Source: Chara braunii (taxonomy: Eukaryota; Streptophyta; Charophyceae; Charales; Characeae). Taken from it: DNA of 37,356 bases. Below, in pieces: positions 20,340-30,396 of this stretch (position 1 is its first letter; every line of letters starts with the position of its first letter). The stretch spans positions 306,336 through 343,691 of the forward strand of contig BFEA01000728.1 of the NCBI GenBank assembly GCA_003427395.1, read 5' to 3'. Position numbers and translations under genes: made by a program. The notes beneath the pieces are model-generated. The model worked only from the letters and a program-made list of their open reading frames with translations, was not told the DNA's origin and searched no databases.

Positions 20340-20880
20340 ACCCCGCCGAAGGGGAAAGGCACCACGAGAATTTTTCGCCCACGTTTCACAAATTTTCGTT
20401 GTTCCCTCCGAAACCCAAGGCGGAGCCGCCAGCAGTGGATGCCAGCCAGGCACGCATGAAAAGGGCGCGAGATGATAACAAAAATAGTCGACCAACCGCC
20501 CAAGCGGGAAGGAACCACGCGAATTTTGCACGCACTTTCCACAAAATTTCCGTTGTTTCCTCCGAAGCCCAAAACGGAGCCACCAGCAGGGGATGTCAGC
20601 CAGACACGCAGATGGCAACAAAAATAGTCGACCAACCGCCCAAGTGGGAAGGAACCACGTGAATTTTGTACGCACTTTCCACAAAATTTTCGATGTTCCC
20701 TCCGAAGCCCAAGGCGGAGCCACCAGCAGGGGATGCCAGCCGCCCAAGTGGGAAGGAACCACGTGAATTTTATACGGACTTTCCACAAAATTTTCGTTGT
20801 TCCCTCCGAAGCCCAGGGCAGAGTCACCAGCAGGGCACGCCAATGAGGCATGCCCTGGCATGAAAAGTGCACGAGACGGC
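20340..20880. repeat. Tandem repeat, four units of 104-153 bp
   Basis: ACCACG followed by (T/C)GAATTTT, CACTTTCCACAAAATTT, CGTTGTTCCCTCCGAA and GGAGCCACCAGCAGGGG recurs, with ACCACG at 20361, 20514, 20654 and 20758. Unit lengths of 153, 140 and 104 differ by internal deletions. The array opens long frames on the minus strand (for example 20882-20118 and 20995-20243) whose peptide is just the repeat translated, so I do not call a gene. Confidence 0.8.
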
Positions 20881-21367
20881 AACGAAAATAGCCGAGTACG
20901 GAGCCATCAACTGTCATTTTGGGCGGCGGAAAGCAGAAAATGTGAATCGAGGACGCAAGGGCCTGAAAAAAAGGAGGGTCAAGGGGCTCATCCACGGTAC
21001 CAGAAATGGCGCCAAAACGAGGAAATTGAAGCCCAACGGCTAGTATTCAAAATTAGTAAGGAGAACGGGCAGAGACCAAGTTGAGCACAAAGCGGGCCGG
21101 ACCCAGCGAACCAGGTTGAGGCACCAAGGGGAGCACAAGCCAGGCCGAAGGAGCCGGTGACCAGGCGGGGACAGCGACCTCGGGCAGCAGCGCGCGCGGT
21201 GAGTAGAGCACCAAGAAGCAGCAGCCAAGGAAACGAGTCAGAGCGCGAAGAGGGAAAAATGAAAAAACTGCAGCCCGGGAGGGGTAGGGCGCCCAACAGA
21301 AAAAAGGTCGCACAACGAACGTCGACGAGGGAGGAGAAGGTGACGGGAAAGGGGAAAGAGTACATCC

Positions 21368-22015
21368 ATGGCTGCCAAAGGGATGAGAGGGCTGATGGGC
21401 AATCAAATACACGAGGGAGGTTCCCTCAACCTCTCCCACTCGCTCAATGCCATGGCCACAGGCCTTGGAGGGAAGGAAGACATTGAAGAGGAGGAGGAGG
21501 AAGAGGAAGAGGAGGAAGAAGAGGATGATGGAGAAGAAGAAGGGGATGGACAAGAGTAGGTGTTGCACAACGAGAACCTGCCAACACAGAACTTGCCCGG
21601 GACGTCGAGAGTCAATTACAATATCGCCTTTCGGTACCTAGAGGAAACCTACACATCAGCACAAACGCTCTTCGAGATGAAGCCTGACTTTGACTTCCTC
21701 GGGTCTTAGTGGGCTTTGCAGCCTACGCAGCAAGGGTTGTTCTTCTATCGCTATCTGTCGAGGGCATGTAAGTACGAACCTGTCGGGCTTTGCATTTGGA
21801 TTGCGAAAAACATAAGAGTCGAAGGCGGAAAGGAGGTTCACGCAACGAATTTATGGACCGAGAGGAAGAAGGTGATCTCAAGGTACATCGTACAAAAGAG
21901 AGACTATGCATGGAATGTTTTCCACAACCCTCAAGGCGTATTTCATCACAAGCTTCAAGCAACCCCTGACGAGGTAGGGTTCGTAATAAAGTACTCAGAA
22001 CAACCCAAATGTTGA
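21368..22015 (+). pseudogene. Hypothetical protein with two in-frame TAG stops
   Basis: One frame runs from ATG at 21368 to the stop at 22015 and is interrupted only by TAG at 21557-21559 and 21707-21709. The first part includes a run of Glu/Asp from a GAG/GAA repeat (about 21,484-21,545). The second and third parts read like real protein: YLEETYTSAQTLFEMKPDFD, then LFFYRYLSRACKYEPVGLCI and GVFHHKLQATPDEVGFVIKY. I do not recognise the family. Both stops are TAG, so a former Gln or Trp codon, or suppression, are possible, though decay is simplest. It lies just left of the foldback element at 22,024. Confidence 0.5.
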
Positions 22016-22023
22016 CTCATCGG

Positions 22024-22504
22024 TCGATTGATTGATTGATTGATGGATGGATGGATGGATCGGTCGATCGTTGCCTGTACGCCGCTCGGACGCCTGTTAT
22101 GCGGCAATCCCAAAACAGAATCGATTACGTAATCGATTATGTTTTGGAATCGCCTGGAACAGGCACCTGCACGCGGCGGTTCGCCACATTCAAGTGCCTG
22201 TTTGAAGCGTTTCCAAAACAGAATCGATTACGTAATCGATTCTATTTTGGAAACGCTTCAAACAGGCACTTGAACGTGGCGAACCGCCTCGTGCAGGTGC
22301 CTGTTCCAGGCGATTCCAAATCAGAATCGATTACGTAATCGATTGCATAACAGGCGCCTCGCAGCGGCGAAGTGGACCGTGCAGGTCCCCTGGTCAGGCG
22401 ATTCCAAAACGGAATCGATTACGTAATCAATTTCGTCATGGAAGTGTCATACTGGCGTCCGAGCGGAGTAGAGGGAGGGAAAGATGGAGAGATCAATCAA
22501 TCAA
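22024..22504. mobile_element. Palindromic foldback element, left copy
   Basis: It starts with (TGAT)n and ends with (ATCA)n. Just inside, TACGCCGCTCGGACGCC on the left is mirrored by GGCGTCCGAGCGGAGTA on the right. The interior holds four palindromes centred on CGATTACGTAATCG, at about 22,128, 22,231, 22,334 and 22,421. Around the second, arms of roughly 100 bp (containing GTTTGAAGCGTTTCCAAAAC and its complement) make a near-perfect inverted repeat. There is no coding potential. It is a foldback or MITE-type element able to form a large cruciform. Confidence 0.85.
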
Positions 22505-22620
22505 AATGGTGTTTTCGTTAAAAGTGAAATTGTTTTCATGTTCAGTTTTTATTTTAATTGTAAAATGGCACAAAGAACTGAGGGGGAAATAAACAAACAA
22601 CGAGAAAACAATGGTTATAC

Positions 22621-22900
22621 ATGAAAGTTGTTGAAGGAAATGTCATTACACAACATATTTTCAGAATTGCCTAAAACACAATTTTTCACCTCGAATGTTC
22701 GCACGTACAATAGCATTGTCGAAATATCAATCCACTCAATTAACATGTCACTCAGTAAAACACGTCAACCTCATCAATAACTGATGAAAAGTTATAGGAA
22801 ATGTCATTATACAACATATTTTCAAAATTGCCTACAATACAAATTTTCACCGGGAATGTTCACACTCAGTAAACATGTCAACCTCATTTTTCCAAGCCTA
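22621..22900. repeat. 161-bp direct duplication, A/T-rich
   Basis: GGAAATGTCATTA followed by ACAACATATTTTCA and a TTTTCACC-GAATGTTC segment occurs at 22,636 and again at 22,797. It lies between the foldback element and the end of the protease gene. No coding sequence is visible in it. Confidence 0.75.
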
Positions 22901-22925
22901 AAATCTTAAATTCTCATTGACTTTC

Positions 22926-23744
22926 CTATCTAACCATGGACAAAATGTCAAATGTTATTCTAAGTCTCATATTAGGAATACTATCTTGTGAGAAACCGAA
23001 TGGAGGAAAGTGACATTTTGCAAGCAAAGATGCAAAACCTAACATAAAAACACCACAACTACAAGAATCCTCTTGAGCAGGAATCCCATCTACTAATGTA
23101 TCAAAGTAGGATGTAGGCTCCTCCACATGATATTTTTCCTGAAGATTTTGTCGATGAAACTCCGCTCTGAAAAAACCTGCCAAAAGTTCAAGGACTAGAC
23201 CGTGGTCAACACGATGGAGAGAGTCTACGAGGCGAAATTTACACTCAGAACGATCTAGACTAACATAAGCTAAGACCCAATGATTTTCGAAATGATGAGG
23301 GATAATTACTAAATAAAAATCGAAAATATTTATATCCTTCGCTCATCTCGTTCCTTCAGAGTATGCGATTTAAGTGGACCGAGTCTTTGACAATCTGGGA
23401 AAGAAAAAAGAATTTAGAATATGCACAGATAGAATGCTACAAGAACTTCCATCTCTTGCCACTTCTGCACATGTCGAATCCACCTTGATATAGTCATTGG
23501 TGATCTGAACGGCTAGCAGGTACAAATTGACAACTTTATCATTTAACCATTCCTCATCCTTGACGGCGATCATGATGTCTTTCTTTTCCATCTTCCACCT
23601 CCCCTTGTAATCGACAATGTCGTATTCTTCATTGTCTTCGGTGTTATCGGTAATCATTTCAAGATACTCATTTTCTTCTACAGTAAGGCGTACTGTTGCT
23701 AAAGGAATCTGGAATGAAGGGTCATGCACAACATACAAACACAC
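22926..23744 (-). pseudogene. Ulp1/C48 cysteine protease domain, broken
   Basis: The first fragment (23744-23370) contains EEWLNDKVVNLYLLAVQ, the N-terminal substrate-binding block of C48 (SUMO-protease-like) peptidases. Two in-frame stops follow (TAA 23370-23372, TGA 23343-23345). The same frame then continues with HHFENHWVLAYVSLD (catalytic His at 23280-23282), CKFRLVDSLH (Asp at 23223-23225) and QEDSCSCGVF (Gln at 23073-23075, Cys at 23055-23057), and ends with LRITFDILSMV. Spacing of Gln to Cys (six residues) fits the family. All catalytic residues survive, so the gene may have died recently, or the stops lie in an unrecognised intron. C48 domains often ride in plant DNA transposons. Confidence 0.75.
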
Positions 23745-24567
23745 ATATAAACAACAATAGAGCGACTAAGACTTCATCCAAAATGAGACTTTTCGTCAAC
23801 TGATATACTACATAGACATGAGCTCATGTTGTTGGTTGTCTATCTGTTTCGCTATCAGTGTTGCTATCCATAACAGATAAACTGCAACCTGCGCAATGCA
23901 ATTTCTTCCCTTCTGTGAGGCTTATTCCAACAACTTTAAACATTCTTATGGCAGCTGGCTTCACATATGGAAATGTCATGGGTGTACGACTTCTTCTCTC
24001 ATTTTTTGGTAACAACGGCAAAGTTGATAAAGCTTGCAAGCCACGACGAATGATATTCTTCTCTCTCTTCCTTTGCGAGTGCACATGTGTCGTTTTTCAC
24101 AATTTTTTTCATCGTCATGCATGATTGACAAGATAAAACATTATGAGTTCAAGTTCGACTTTCCATTATTGAAATTGACTCATGAATACCAATACAAAAT
24201 ATGTGATAATTGCACTTCATACAAAACACATAATATTGCAGTTTTTCTCTTCAGTAAACGTACAGTTGCAAAGCTAGGTAAATGAACAATACATATGAGG
24301 CGATACTATCACACATAAGGGAGATGAGTGCATGTGATGTACCCACTAATCCGCATATAGTATTAGATATTCCTCCTAAGATAAGAAAGTGCTCACCTCG
24401 ATGGCTAACTCTCAGTTTCTCTTCAACACGACTGTCTGTCACACCTTCCATATGCGATGGCGTAATAGGAGATTCCTCGATAGCTATCACGAGGTTAGCA
24501 GACTGTGGTGTTTGAGGTTGTTCAAGCATTTGTTGAGGTTGTACAAGTGTACATTGCTCCGGTGTAC
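23745..24567 (-). pseudogene. Possible upstream exons of the protease gene
   Basis: Minus-strand frames 24084-23824 (TFPYVKPAAIRMFKVVGISL, then a CAGC pair and an Asp/Ser-rich tail) and 24529-24251 look moderately protein-like and lie directly upstream of the Ulp1 domain. No domain is recognised, and exon boundaries cannot be fixed. They may be disordered linker or exon fragments. Confidence 0.3.
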
Positions 24568-25344
24568 TTAAACTATATGTCCTTCATCCTCTTCGATACC
24601 CTGTACATGGAGAGTTTCTTCCTCCTTTACGCCCTCAAAAGTGTCGTGTGCACCTGCAGTCGCATTTCCAATCTTCGTATCTAGAGAGAGTTCTTCAACA
24701 TCCTCTGACAACGTATTTACTTCCGTTGACATCGTCGACGACGGCATCTGTAATTCCGTGAGTATACCAGTAATATCCACTTCCATAGTGACATTGTCGC
24801 CCACTAACATCATGGTCGCTCAAACTTGGTCAGCTGTACTCACACCCTTGCCACTCACACCGCCTTTTCGTCCCGAAGTCTTGGCACTTGCACCGGCGAT
24901 TGATCCCCATTGCAGTGTCGGGTTGGACTCGACCACGAGTTTCTCCGCTTGGTCAAGCTGGGAGCGCTCTAATAGTGGACCCCTGTCGTGTTCGACTCGA
25001 CCGTGTGACCCTTTGACAGGTGAAACAACGCCGGCAGTTGAACCACCGTCGGTTGGTCCCGAAGCCTTGCCACTTGTACCGGGGATTGATCCCAATCCCA
25101 CTGTCGGGTTGGACTCGACCGTGAGTTTCTTCGCTTGGTCAATCCGGGAGCGCTCCAATGCTGGACGAGTGTCGTGTTCGACACGACCGTGTGACCCTTT
25201 GACAGGTGAAACACCACCGATAGTTGAACTACCCCCGCTTGGTCCCGAAGCCTTGCCTGTTGGACCGGAGATCGATCCCGATCCCACTGTCGGGTTCGAC
25301 TCGACCATGAGTTTCTTCGCTTGGTCAAGCCGGGAGCGCTCCAA
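24568..25344 (-). pseudogene. Acidic linker plus 62-residue tandem repeat protein region
   Basis: One frame runs from 25344 to 24568, broken once by TGA at 24820-24822. The upstream part carries repeats of ESNPTVGSGSISGPTGKASG and VKGSHGRVEHD with ERSRxDQAKKL. The downstream part is acidic (STEVNTLSEDVEELSLDTK). The DNA period is 186 bp, i.e. 62 codons, so length change preserves the frame. No enzyme domain is visible. It looks like a disordered, Gly/Ser-rich linker between the upstream unknown domain and the protease. Confidence 0.5.
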
Positions 25345-25380
25345 TGCTGGGCCACTGTCGACCCTTCAACAGTTGAACCA
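24841..25380. repeat. 186-bp tandem repeat, three copies
   Basis: GGGTT(G/C)GACTCGACC starts at 24920, 25106 and 25292, exactly 186 bp apart. Each unit includes CGTGTGACCCTTTGACAGGTG or a close variant. It encodes the 62-residue repeat on the minus strand. Confidence 0.9.
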
Positions 25381-25399
25381 CCGCCGCTTGGTCCCGAAG

Positions 25400-25745
25400 C
25401 CTTGCCATGCGCACCGCCGCTCGATCCTGATCCCTTGCGCTCTGTTTCTTGAGGCCCCTAAGACATTTCGGATTTTCGCAGTTCACCATGACTTATACCC
25501 TTGCCGCTTGCACCATGACTTATGCCCTTGCCCTCTGTTGCTTGACGCCCCTGAGACCTTTCGTTTTTTTGCAGTTCCCCATGACTTGCGTCCTTGCCGC
25601 TTGCACCGTTGTTTGGTTTCGGACCCTTGCCACTTGCACCGCTCCTCGATCCCAATCCTTTGCCATACGCACCTCCGCTTGATCCGGATCCCTTGCCATG
25701 CGCACCACCGCTTCTTGTTCCTTTCCTCTCCCCTTCTCTGTGCTT
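25400..25745 (-). repeat. Short Gly/Lys-coding degenerate repeats
   Basis: Short units based on CTTGCC(G/A)CTTGCACC translate on the minus strand to GASGKG, GAHGKGSGSSGG and SHGASGKGISHG. This is a low-complexity linker, open in two minus frames. It links the 278-residue frame to the 62-residue repeat. Confidence 0.6.
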
Positions 25746-25975
25746 TCTTCGACATGCCAATTATATCCATAAGCCGGGTTGTTTTTTCTATCATAGAACT
25801 CTTTCAGATACTCAAGCCACTGCGATGTTTTGAACTATTGGAAAATTTCTTCTCTTCTTACATCTAGTCTTGATTGAGAAACCTCCGGATTAGGTCGCAG
25901 GAGTCGCTTGCCAATCTGATTATTGGTGTGTTTGAGAAAGTTCGATTCTGACATACGTCTGTGGAGGCAAAATTG

Positions 25976-26812
25976 TCACTCCCCTTCTTCTTGTATAGCC
26001 ATAACCCACTTCCCTCTCGCCAATGCAGGTTGGAAGTGCTGGGGGTGCCATATAATGTAATGACCCCATGTGTCATCATCCGTCACCGTATGATCGTCTC
26101 GGCATACTATAGGCCCCGGAAGCTGCGCAATGTCCGCAAGGATTGTGTCTCCAATCTCGTACTCCAAACGCTCATCAGATGGAGGTTGTTGTGGAGTTCG
26201 AGAGCGTAGCAATTCCATAACAGTACTTGGGCTGTTTGCAAATGGTAACAGACTTGCCAACAACTCTGGGGAGAGCATTGCTTGAACCTTTGGATCCAGA
26301 ATGCCTTCGGATGGCACCGTCATCGTATTGCCCACTATCTGAGTAGGTGTAACAATAGAAGAAGTCGACAGACGAGTCATTAACGGATCCGTTGAAACCG
26401 CCATACTTGAAGCTCCTCCAGAACCGGACGATGTGCCTGGAACACCCATCTTCTGCGAAGCCGAGCTACAAGCTATTTGCCTCTCATCTGCCAAAGCTAC
26501 TTGCAAAGTGTCATCAACACTTTCTTCTTCTGAGTCCTCGACATCAAAGTCCTCACCATTCTCAAAACAAGTTGCATAACCTGCGATTGTAAACGCCCCT
26601 ATTTGTTGGTCGAAGTACATTATCTCCAAACGGTCAAGAAATGCAACTTCCCTCTCCGATGGTGCTTTATGATAACCCCTCAAAAACGTCTTCATTTTTC
26701 TTCTTCTGAGGACATAAGTACGTTCTCCTCTGTGTTGCGGTTTTGTTAAGAAACTCTTAAATATCGACAATGTTTTGACCAACTTTGTAGACGAGATCAC
26801 GCCCTTCATCAT
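25976..26812 (-). pseudogene. Unknown domain, 278-residue fragment
   Basis: This is the longest uninterrupted minus-strand frame in the right half. It has a basic start (KPQHRGERTYVLRRRKMKTF), then FLDRLEIMYFDQQIGAFTIA, an acidic Ser-rich middle (about residues 90-120), a Pro/Thr/Ser region, and a conserved-looking end WGHYIIWHPQHFQPALARGK. I do not recognise the family. It follows the 27,092-26,814 frame by a one-base frame change (the phrase PL-F-DMMKG can be bridged), so both belong to one former protein. Confidence 0.5.
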
Positions 26813-26813
26813 G

Positions 26814-27092
26814 TCAAAGAGGTCGCTTAATAAATTTGGCGAAGTAATCTCGAGTTTCGACCATCTTGTTAATGAACTGAGTGAGGAACTCGAACTTCAT
26901 ACCCTCCCCTTCCAGCACAATGCAATGACGGTGACTCTTTAACAACTCCCAAACCAATGCTGCATGACCTTTTTCCAGGAAAGTGACAGCCTCATCCGCA
27001 GGACAAAAATGCTTCAATGTCTCCACCATCGCATTCGGCTCCCTTTCCATATCATCATAGACAACTTTCTCCTTTGGTTCCATACCTGCCAT
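26814..27092 (-). pseudogene. Fragment with methyltransferase-like wording
   Basis: The 92-residue frame contains DEAVTFLEKGHAALVWELLK, SHRHCIVLEGE and a following helix. The pattern resembles the GT-xxA-x-ELxR-xCIxxE segment of N6/N4-type DNA methyltransferases, but the Gly loop is altered (KGH) and no DPPY-type motif is certain. The call rests on pattern impression only. It connects by frameshift to the next fragment downstream. Confidence 0.3.
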
Positions 27093-27109
27093 TTTTCACT
27101 TTGCTGGCG

Positions 27110-27660
27110 GAAAGTTCTTCTCCACGACATCAGTCAACATCTTCGGCTTTCTCTCTCTCCGCACAAGTGCCGATATGTCAGCCACCTGCTCGCCAGATGA
27201 TGGACCTGCAGCTTGAATATCTTAAAACAAGGGAATAGTGTTGTGATGATAATCCCCGTTGTTGGAGTATATGATGACCATCATTCTGTCTGTGTCCTCC
27301 AAAGGCAAGTTTGCAACCTTATATGTCAATTCTCCCTTTGTTTGTTGTTGACGAGTTCATTTCAGAACATCCAAGTGAATGTCCCACCTCGCGACTCGCC
27401 TGAGGAATGTGAACTCACAAGAGCGTGGAACGCAGCACAACAATGTCCAATACTCGCCGCCAAGTTTTTTCATGAACTTTCAGAGCCCATCAAACACTTG
27501 TTCAGTCTACGTACCCATCAGGGCCATCAGGGTTGGGCGACACAAATCCAGGACGGTTGTGTGGCACGTCAGATGTCTGACGACTCTATATACATCGCCT
27601 TGCAATCTATCTCGTCTGAAACATCGCTCGATTCCCATTGGAACGGTACGAAGACATATT
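27110..27660 (-). pseudogene. Decayed coding region with Rossmann-like phrases
   Basis: In the frame ending at 27507 the minus strand reads TTVLDLCRPTLMALMGT and then a stop. Continuing past stops it reads KKLGGEYWTLLCCVPRS, EFTFLRRVARWDIHLDVLK and LTYKVANLPLEDTDRMMVII. VLDLCxP could be a relic of a SAM-binding VLDLxxG or of a DPPY-type motif. Several stops and at least one frameshift (near 27,100) interrupt it. Function is unproven. Confidence 0.3.
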
Positions 27661-28389
27661 TCACGCCCTGTTTGTGAAAATGTATATATTTCGCTTGTCC
27701 CGACATACGAATGCTTTACGAACCCCGGTTTCGGATCTGCGCAACAACTTGTTGACAAATTGAATAAACTCTTCGGAGCATTTCTCTGCAAGCGATTTTG
27801 TTTTCTTGAAGCCTACTTCTCCTTTCTCGTCCTCTCCTCCAAGTGTAGCCGGAAATGACCGCACCCAACTCATGTCTTTGAAATGTTGTCGCTGGTCGAT
27901 CCACCTCTCGGATGTTAATCCTTGATCACGATACTTAGCGAACACATCAGAAAGGTTGTCGAAGAATGGTTCCTTCCACTTTGACGGCTTCTTGTGAGGG
28001 TCAGAAATGAAGACAAAGTAGTGGAACATTCTCAATATTGCTCTTTCCAGCTTCATCATTTCCACGTATGTCTCCATCGAATGTTTCCCGGCAGTGTGAG
28101 CAGCTTTACTTAGCTTTGGAGCCAGTATGACACTGCCCGCGAGAATATCTCGCAAGAGTTAAAGCCACTCACGCCTGCTCAACGTAGACATAGCCTTCCA
28201 TGATCTGATATCCGGATCGTGCACAGCCATGAGGTAACCAAACCTGTAGTACCCTGAATCCAGTGCACTGGAACCTTGACTCCATTTTTCAACTCGAACC
28301 CGGGTCCAGGTCTCGGCGCTTCCCCCCATTGACCTTGTTTGGTGGCAGGCTTCACAACATTTCTCCCCGATAATTGTCCACTTTCTCAA
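27661..28389 (-). pseudogene. Unknown helical region of the large broken protein
   Basis: One frame with a single TAA stop (28159-28161). Upstream part: GYYRFGYLMAVHDPDIRSWK and STLSRREWL. Downstream part: LLRDILAGSVILAPKLSK, METYVEMMKLERAILRMFHY, WIDQRQHFKDMSWVRSFPAT and SEEFIQFVNKLLRRS. It is protein-like throughout, predicted mostly helical by eye, and belongs to no family I recognise. A frame change near 28,260-28,300 joins it to the segment upstream. Confidence 0.5.
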
Positions 28390-29279
28390 GCAGAATACAC
28401 TTGTCGCACCTTGTCAAAGACTTCTTCTGTTGCCCTTGCCAATATCATGTAAGGCCCGAGGAAGTCGGACCACTCCCTGGTCCATTGCTTAAGCGACATA
28501 GTAACCAAATGATCAATCCCGACCGAGCGTAGAGCCTTCTCCGCAAACTCTTTGTACTTCACATTTTTGACGTCTGCAGCAGATCCGCTTATAGCATCAG
28601 GACGACCGACTGTCAGCCACAACTTTCGTATGTCTTGAATAACAACAATCTGGTGTGGAGGAGTATTTCATTTGTCCTTCGCATTTTGGAAAGTGCTCAA
28701 GGTGCCGTAATTCTCCATCTTCCTATCCAGATAGTAAACACGCCTTGCAGTCTAGTAATCCAAACGGAGCTCATGGGCAATGTCAGGGCGCTCTTGAAAA
28801 CATTTCCTTGCCGCCGCAACATTATGTTGACCACTGAGAGGGTACCAGTAGTACTTGCGCACGGATTGGAGATCGAATTCGTCGAGCGCCACTCTTCTTG
28901 CTCTCACATTTGTTCCGGAAGTGATAGTATGCATTGTATCATGTAGCCCAACCAACAAAAGGACAGGCTTCTCATATAACGTACATACATTCACCCCGGC
29001 TGCTCCAGTCGTTCTCTCTCTGATAGCTGCCTCACCCGATTTAACCATTGCGTCGTAAATGTCATCAACATGTTGCTGACTGAGAAAGCGTTGATTATAT
29101 CTGAACTCCTCGTCAGGGATATCCAGAATCCTGTCAAACTTGACAGAAATGAACTGCATGTCCGGCCTCTGGTTACCATTCTCGTCGAACTCAAGGAAGA
29201 AGTCTTTGCCCAGATGATTAGAAGAGTTCCCAGGCGGCAGAATCTGCAAACTGGGCGGCCTTGTGACTGTCTTGGCCAC
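28386..29279 (-). pseudogene. Possible ParB/sulfiredoxin-like domain region
   Basis: A single frame with TAG (28752-28754) and TGA (28668-28670) stops. It reads KFDRILDIPDEEFRYNQRFL, SQQHVDDIYDAMVKSG, VLLLVGLHDTM, YYWYPLSGQHNVAAARKCFQ (SGQHN at 28821-28835), then DYxTARRVYYLDRKMENYGT and KALRSVGIDHLVTMSLKQW. A loop of the form GQHRxxAA preceded by a short helix after a position-setting start is characteristic of ParB/KorB/sulfiredoxin-like folds. Here it is GQHN, so the assignment is tentative. In phages and plasmids ParB-like domains occur next to DNA methyltransferases, which would fit the downstream hints. Confidence 0.4.
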
Positions 29280-29286
29280 AGCGTTT

Positions 29287-29946
29287 TCATCTGACTGTGG
29301 GTGGTCCGCCGAAAAAGTTTTTTTCCATCACACCTCCCTTCGCTGCCTTTTTCCTTGGCTGCCATTTTTTCTTCATGGCCTCCTCAGCCTCCTGCGTACG
29401 CTGGACCGCCTCATCCATTGGCAGCAGTTTCAACTTGCGTTTGTGACCCCCCTCCTGCTTGGTCCCCCCCTCCTGCTTCGTTCTCTTCTTGTCCAAAGCA
29501 CTTCTCCTCTCTTGCCTGATGTTCCTCTTCTTCTCAGCCAACTGTATTGCATCGGCATGTGCCGTCATGGCCGTCATTTCGTGGTGCATTCCCCCACGCC
29601 CTCGATCCGCATCCCAATGTTCATGTCCTGGCGGGAGCTGTTGCTTTCGCTTGCGACCCCGATGCACATCTGCATACCCTCCCTCGCCGATCGTTTCCTC
29701 TTTTTGCCCTTCATCCTCATATTCAATCCCTAGCTCACCCTCTAATTCGCCACCCCTCTTGCTAATTGTCTGCTCACTCTCTACTTCCGGTTCTTCCCCA
29801 CGCTCTCCTCTGTCATCGCCACCCTCCTCATATTCTTCGCGTTCTTCATCGCGCTCCGAATCTTCCTTGCTGTTCTCCTTGTCGTCATCTCCAAAATATT
29901 GCGGCCGGCTTGGAATGACGAAGTCATAACGTGGTGGGTGGACCAA
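29287..29946 (-). pseudogene. Acidic/basic charged region preceding the ParB-like segment
   Basis: A 219-residue frame starting near PPRYDFVIPSRPQYFGDD, followed by a long Glu/Asp/Arg-rich disordered stretch, a Lys/Arg/Gln-rich helix (AEKKRNIRQERRSALDKKRT) and the tail AVQRTQEAEEAMKKKWQ. It ends with TGA at 29287-29289. One extra base there separates it from the next frame (VR-T-ENAVAKTV), so the two were one protein. Low-complexity composition limits what can be said. Confidence 0.5.
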
Positions 29947-29949
29947 GGA

Positions 29950-30396
29950 AAAGGGTTCCTTGGTTGACGTTGTTCTGGACTACACAGGGACTGACGGCAT
30001 GATTTGGCCGCGACATAGACCTTTCTCCCCGATCTGCCCAGATTTCGGAACTCGCGTTGCAGCAACCGGAGTCCGCACGAATGCAGCAAACGGCCCAAGT
30101 CCGGAGACTGAGGCCGTGCCCAACTGCAAAGGGCCCAAGCACCCTCAACTGTAGTCTCGGGTCTGGGCACACGGACTGAGGCCCAACTGAAAGCTAGTAG
30201 GATAGAACTAATGCAAGGCAAGTGTGTGAACCCCAAATGCGAAATTGACAACGAGGGCCTCTCATGATTTTATCAGGCCCGCCTTCAGTTAGCGCGGGCA
30301 CATGTGCAATAATGGGGCCCTTAGGCCTGCCGAGGAGCCAAATCCTCGCAATGTTTGTAAATAAGAAAAGAACGCCACACACCGTTTTACATGCTG
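29950..30396. other. Non-coding insert with dispersed-repeat similarity
   Basis: This separates two minus-strand coding fragments and may be an intron. It contains CAGGCCCGCCTTCA followed by a GCGGGCACA end (about 30,275-30,302), nearly identical to 676-703. GTGCCCAACTG-GGGCCC at 30,116-30,136 is similar to the inverted wording at 377-399. It is probably a repeat inserted in or forming part of an intron. Confidence 0.4.

Noticed and set aside
20118-20995. 254- and 250-residue minus-strand ORFs
   Set aside because: Both are translations of the same tandem repeat in different frames, so they carry no independent coding signal.
28300-28350. Box B-like TCGAACCCGGG as a tRNA
   Set aside because: It lies inside decayed coding sequence and there is no matching box A or cloverleaf.
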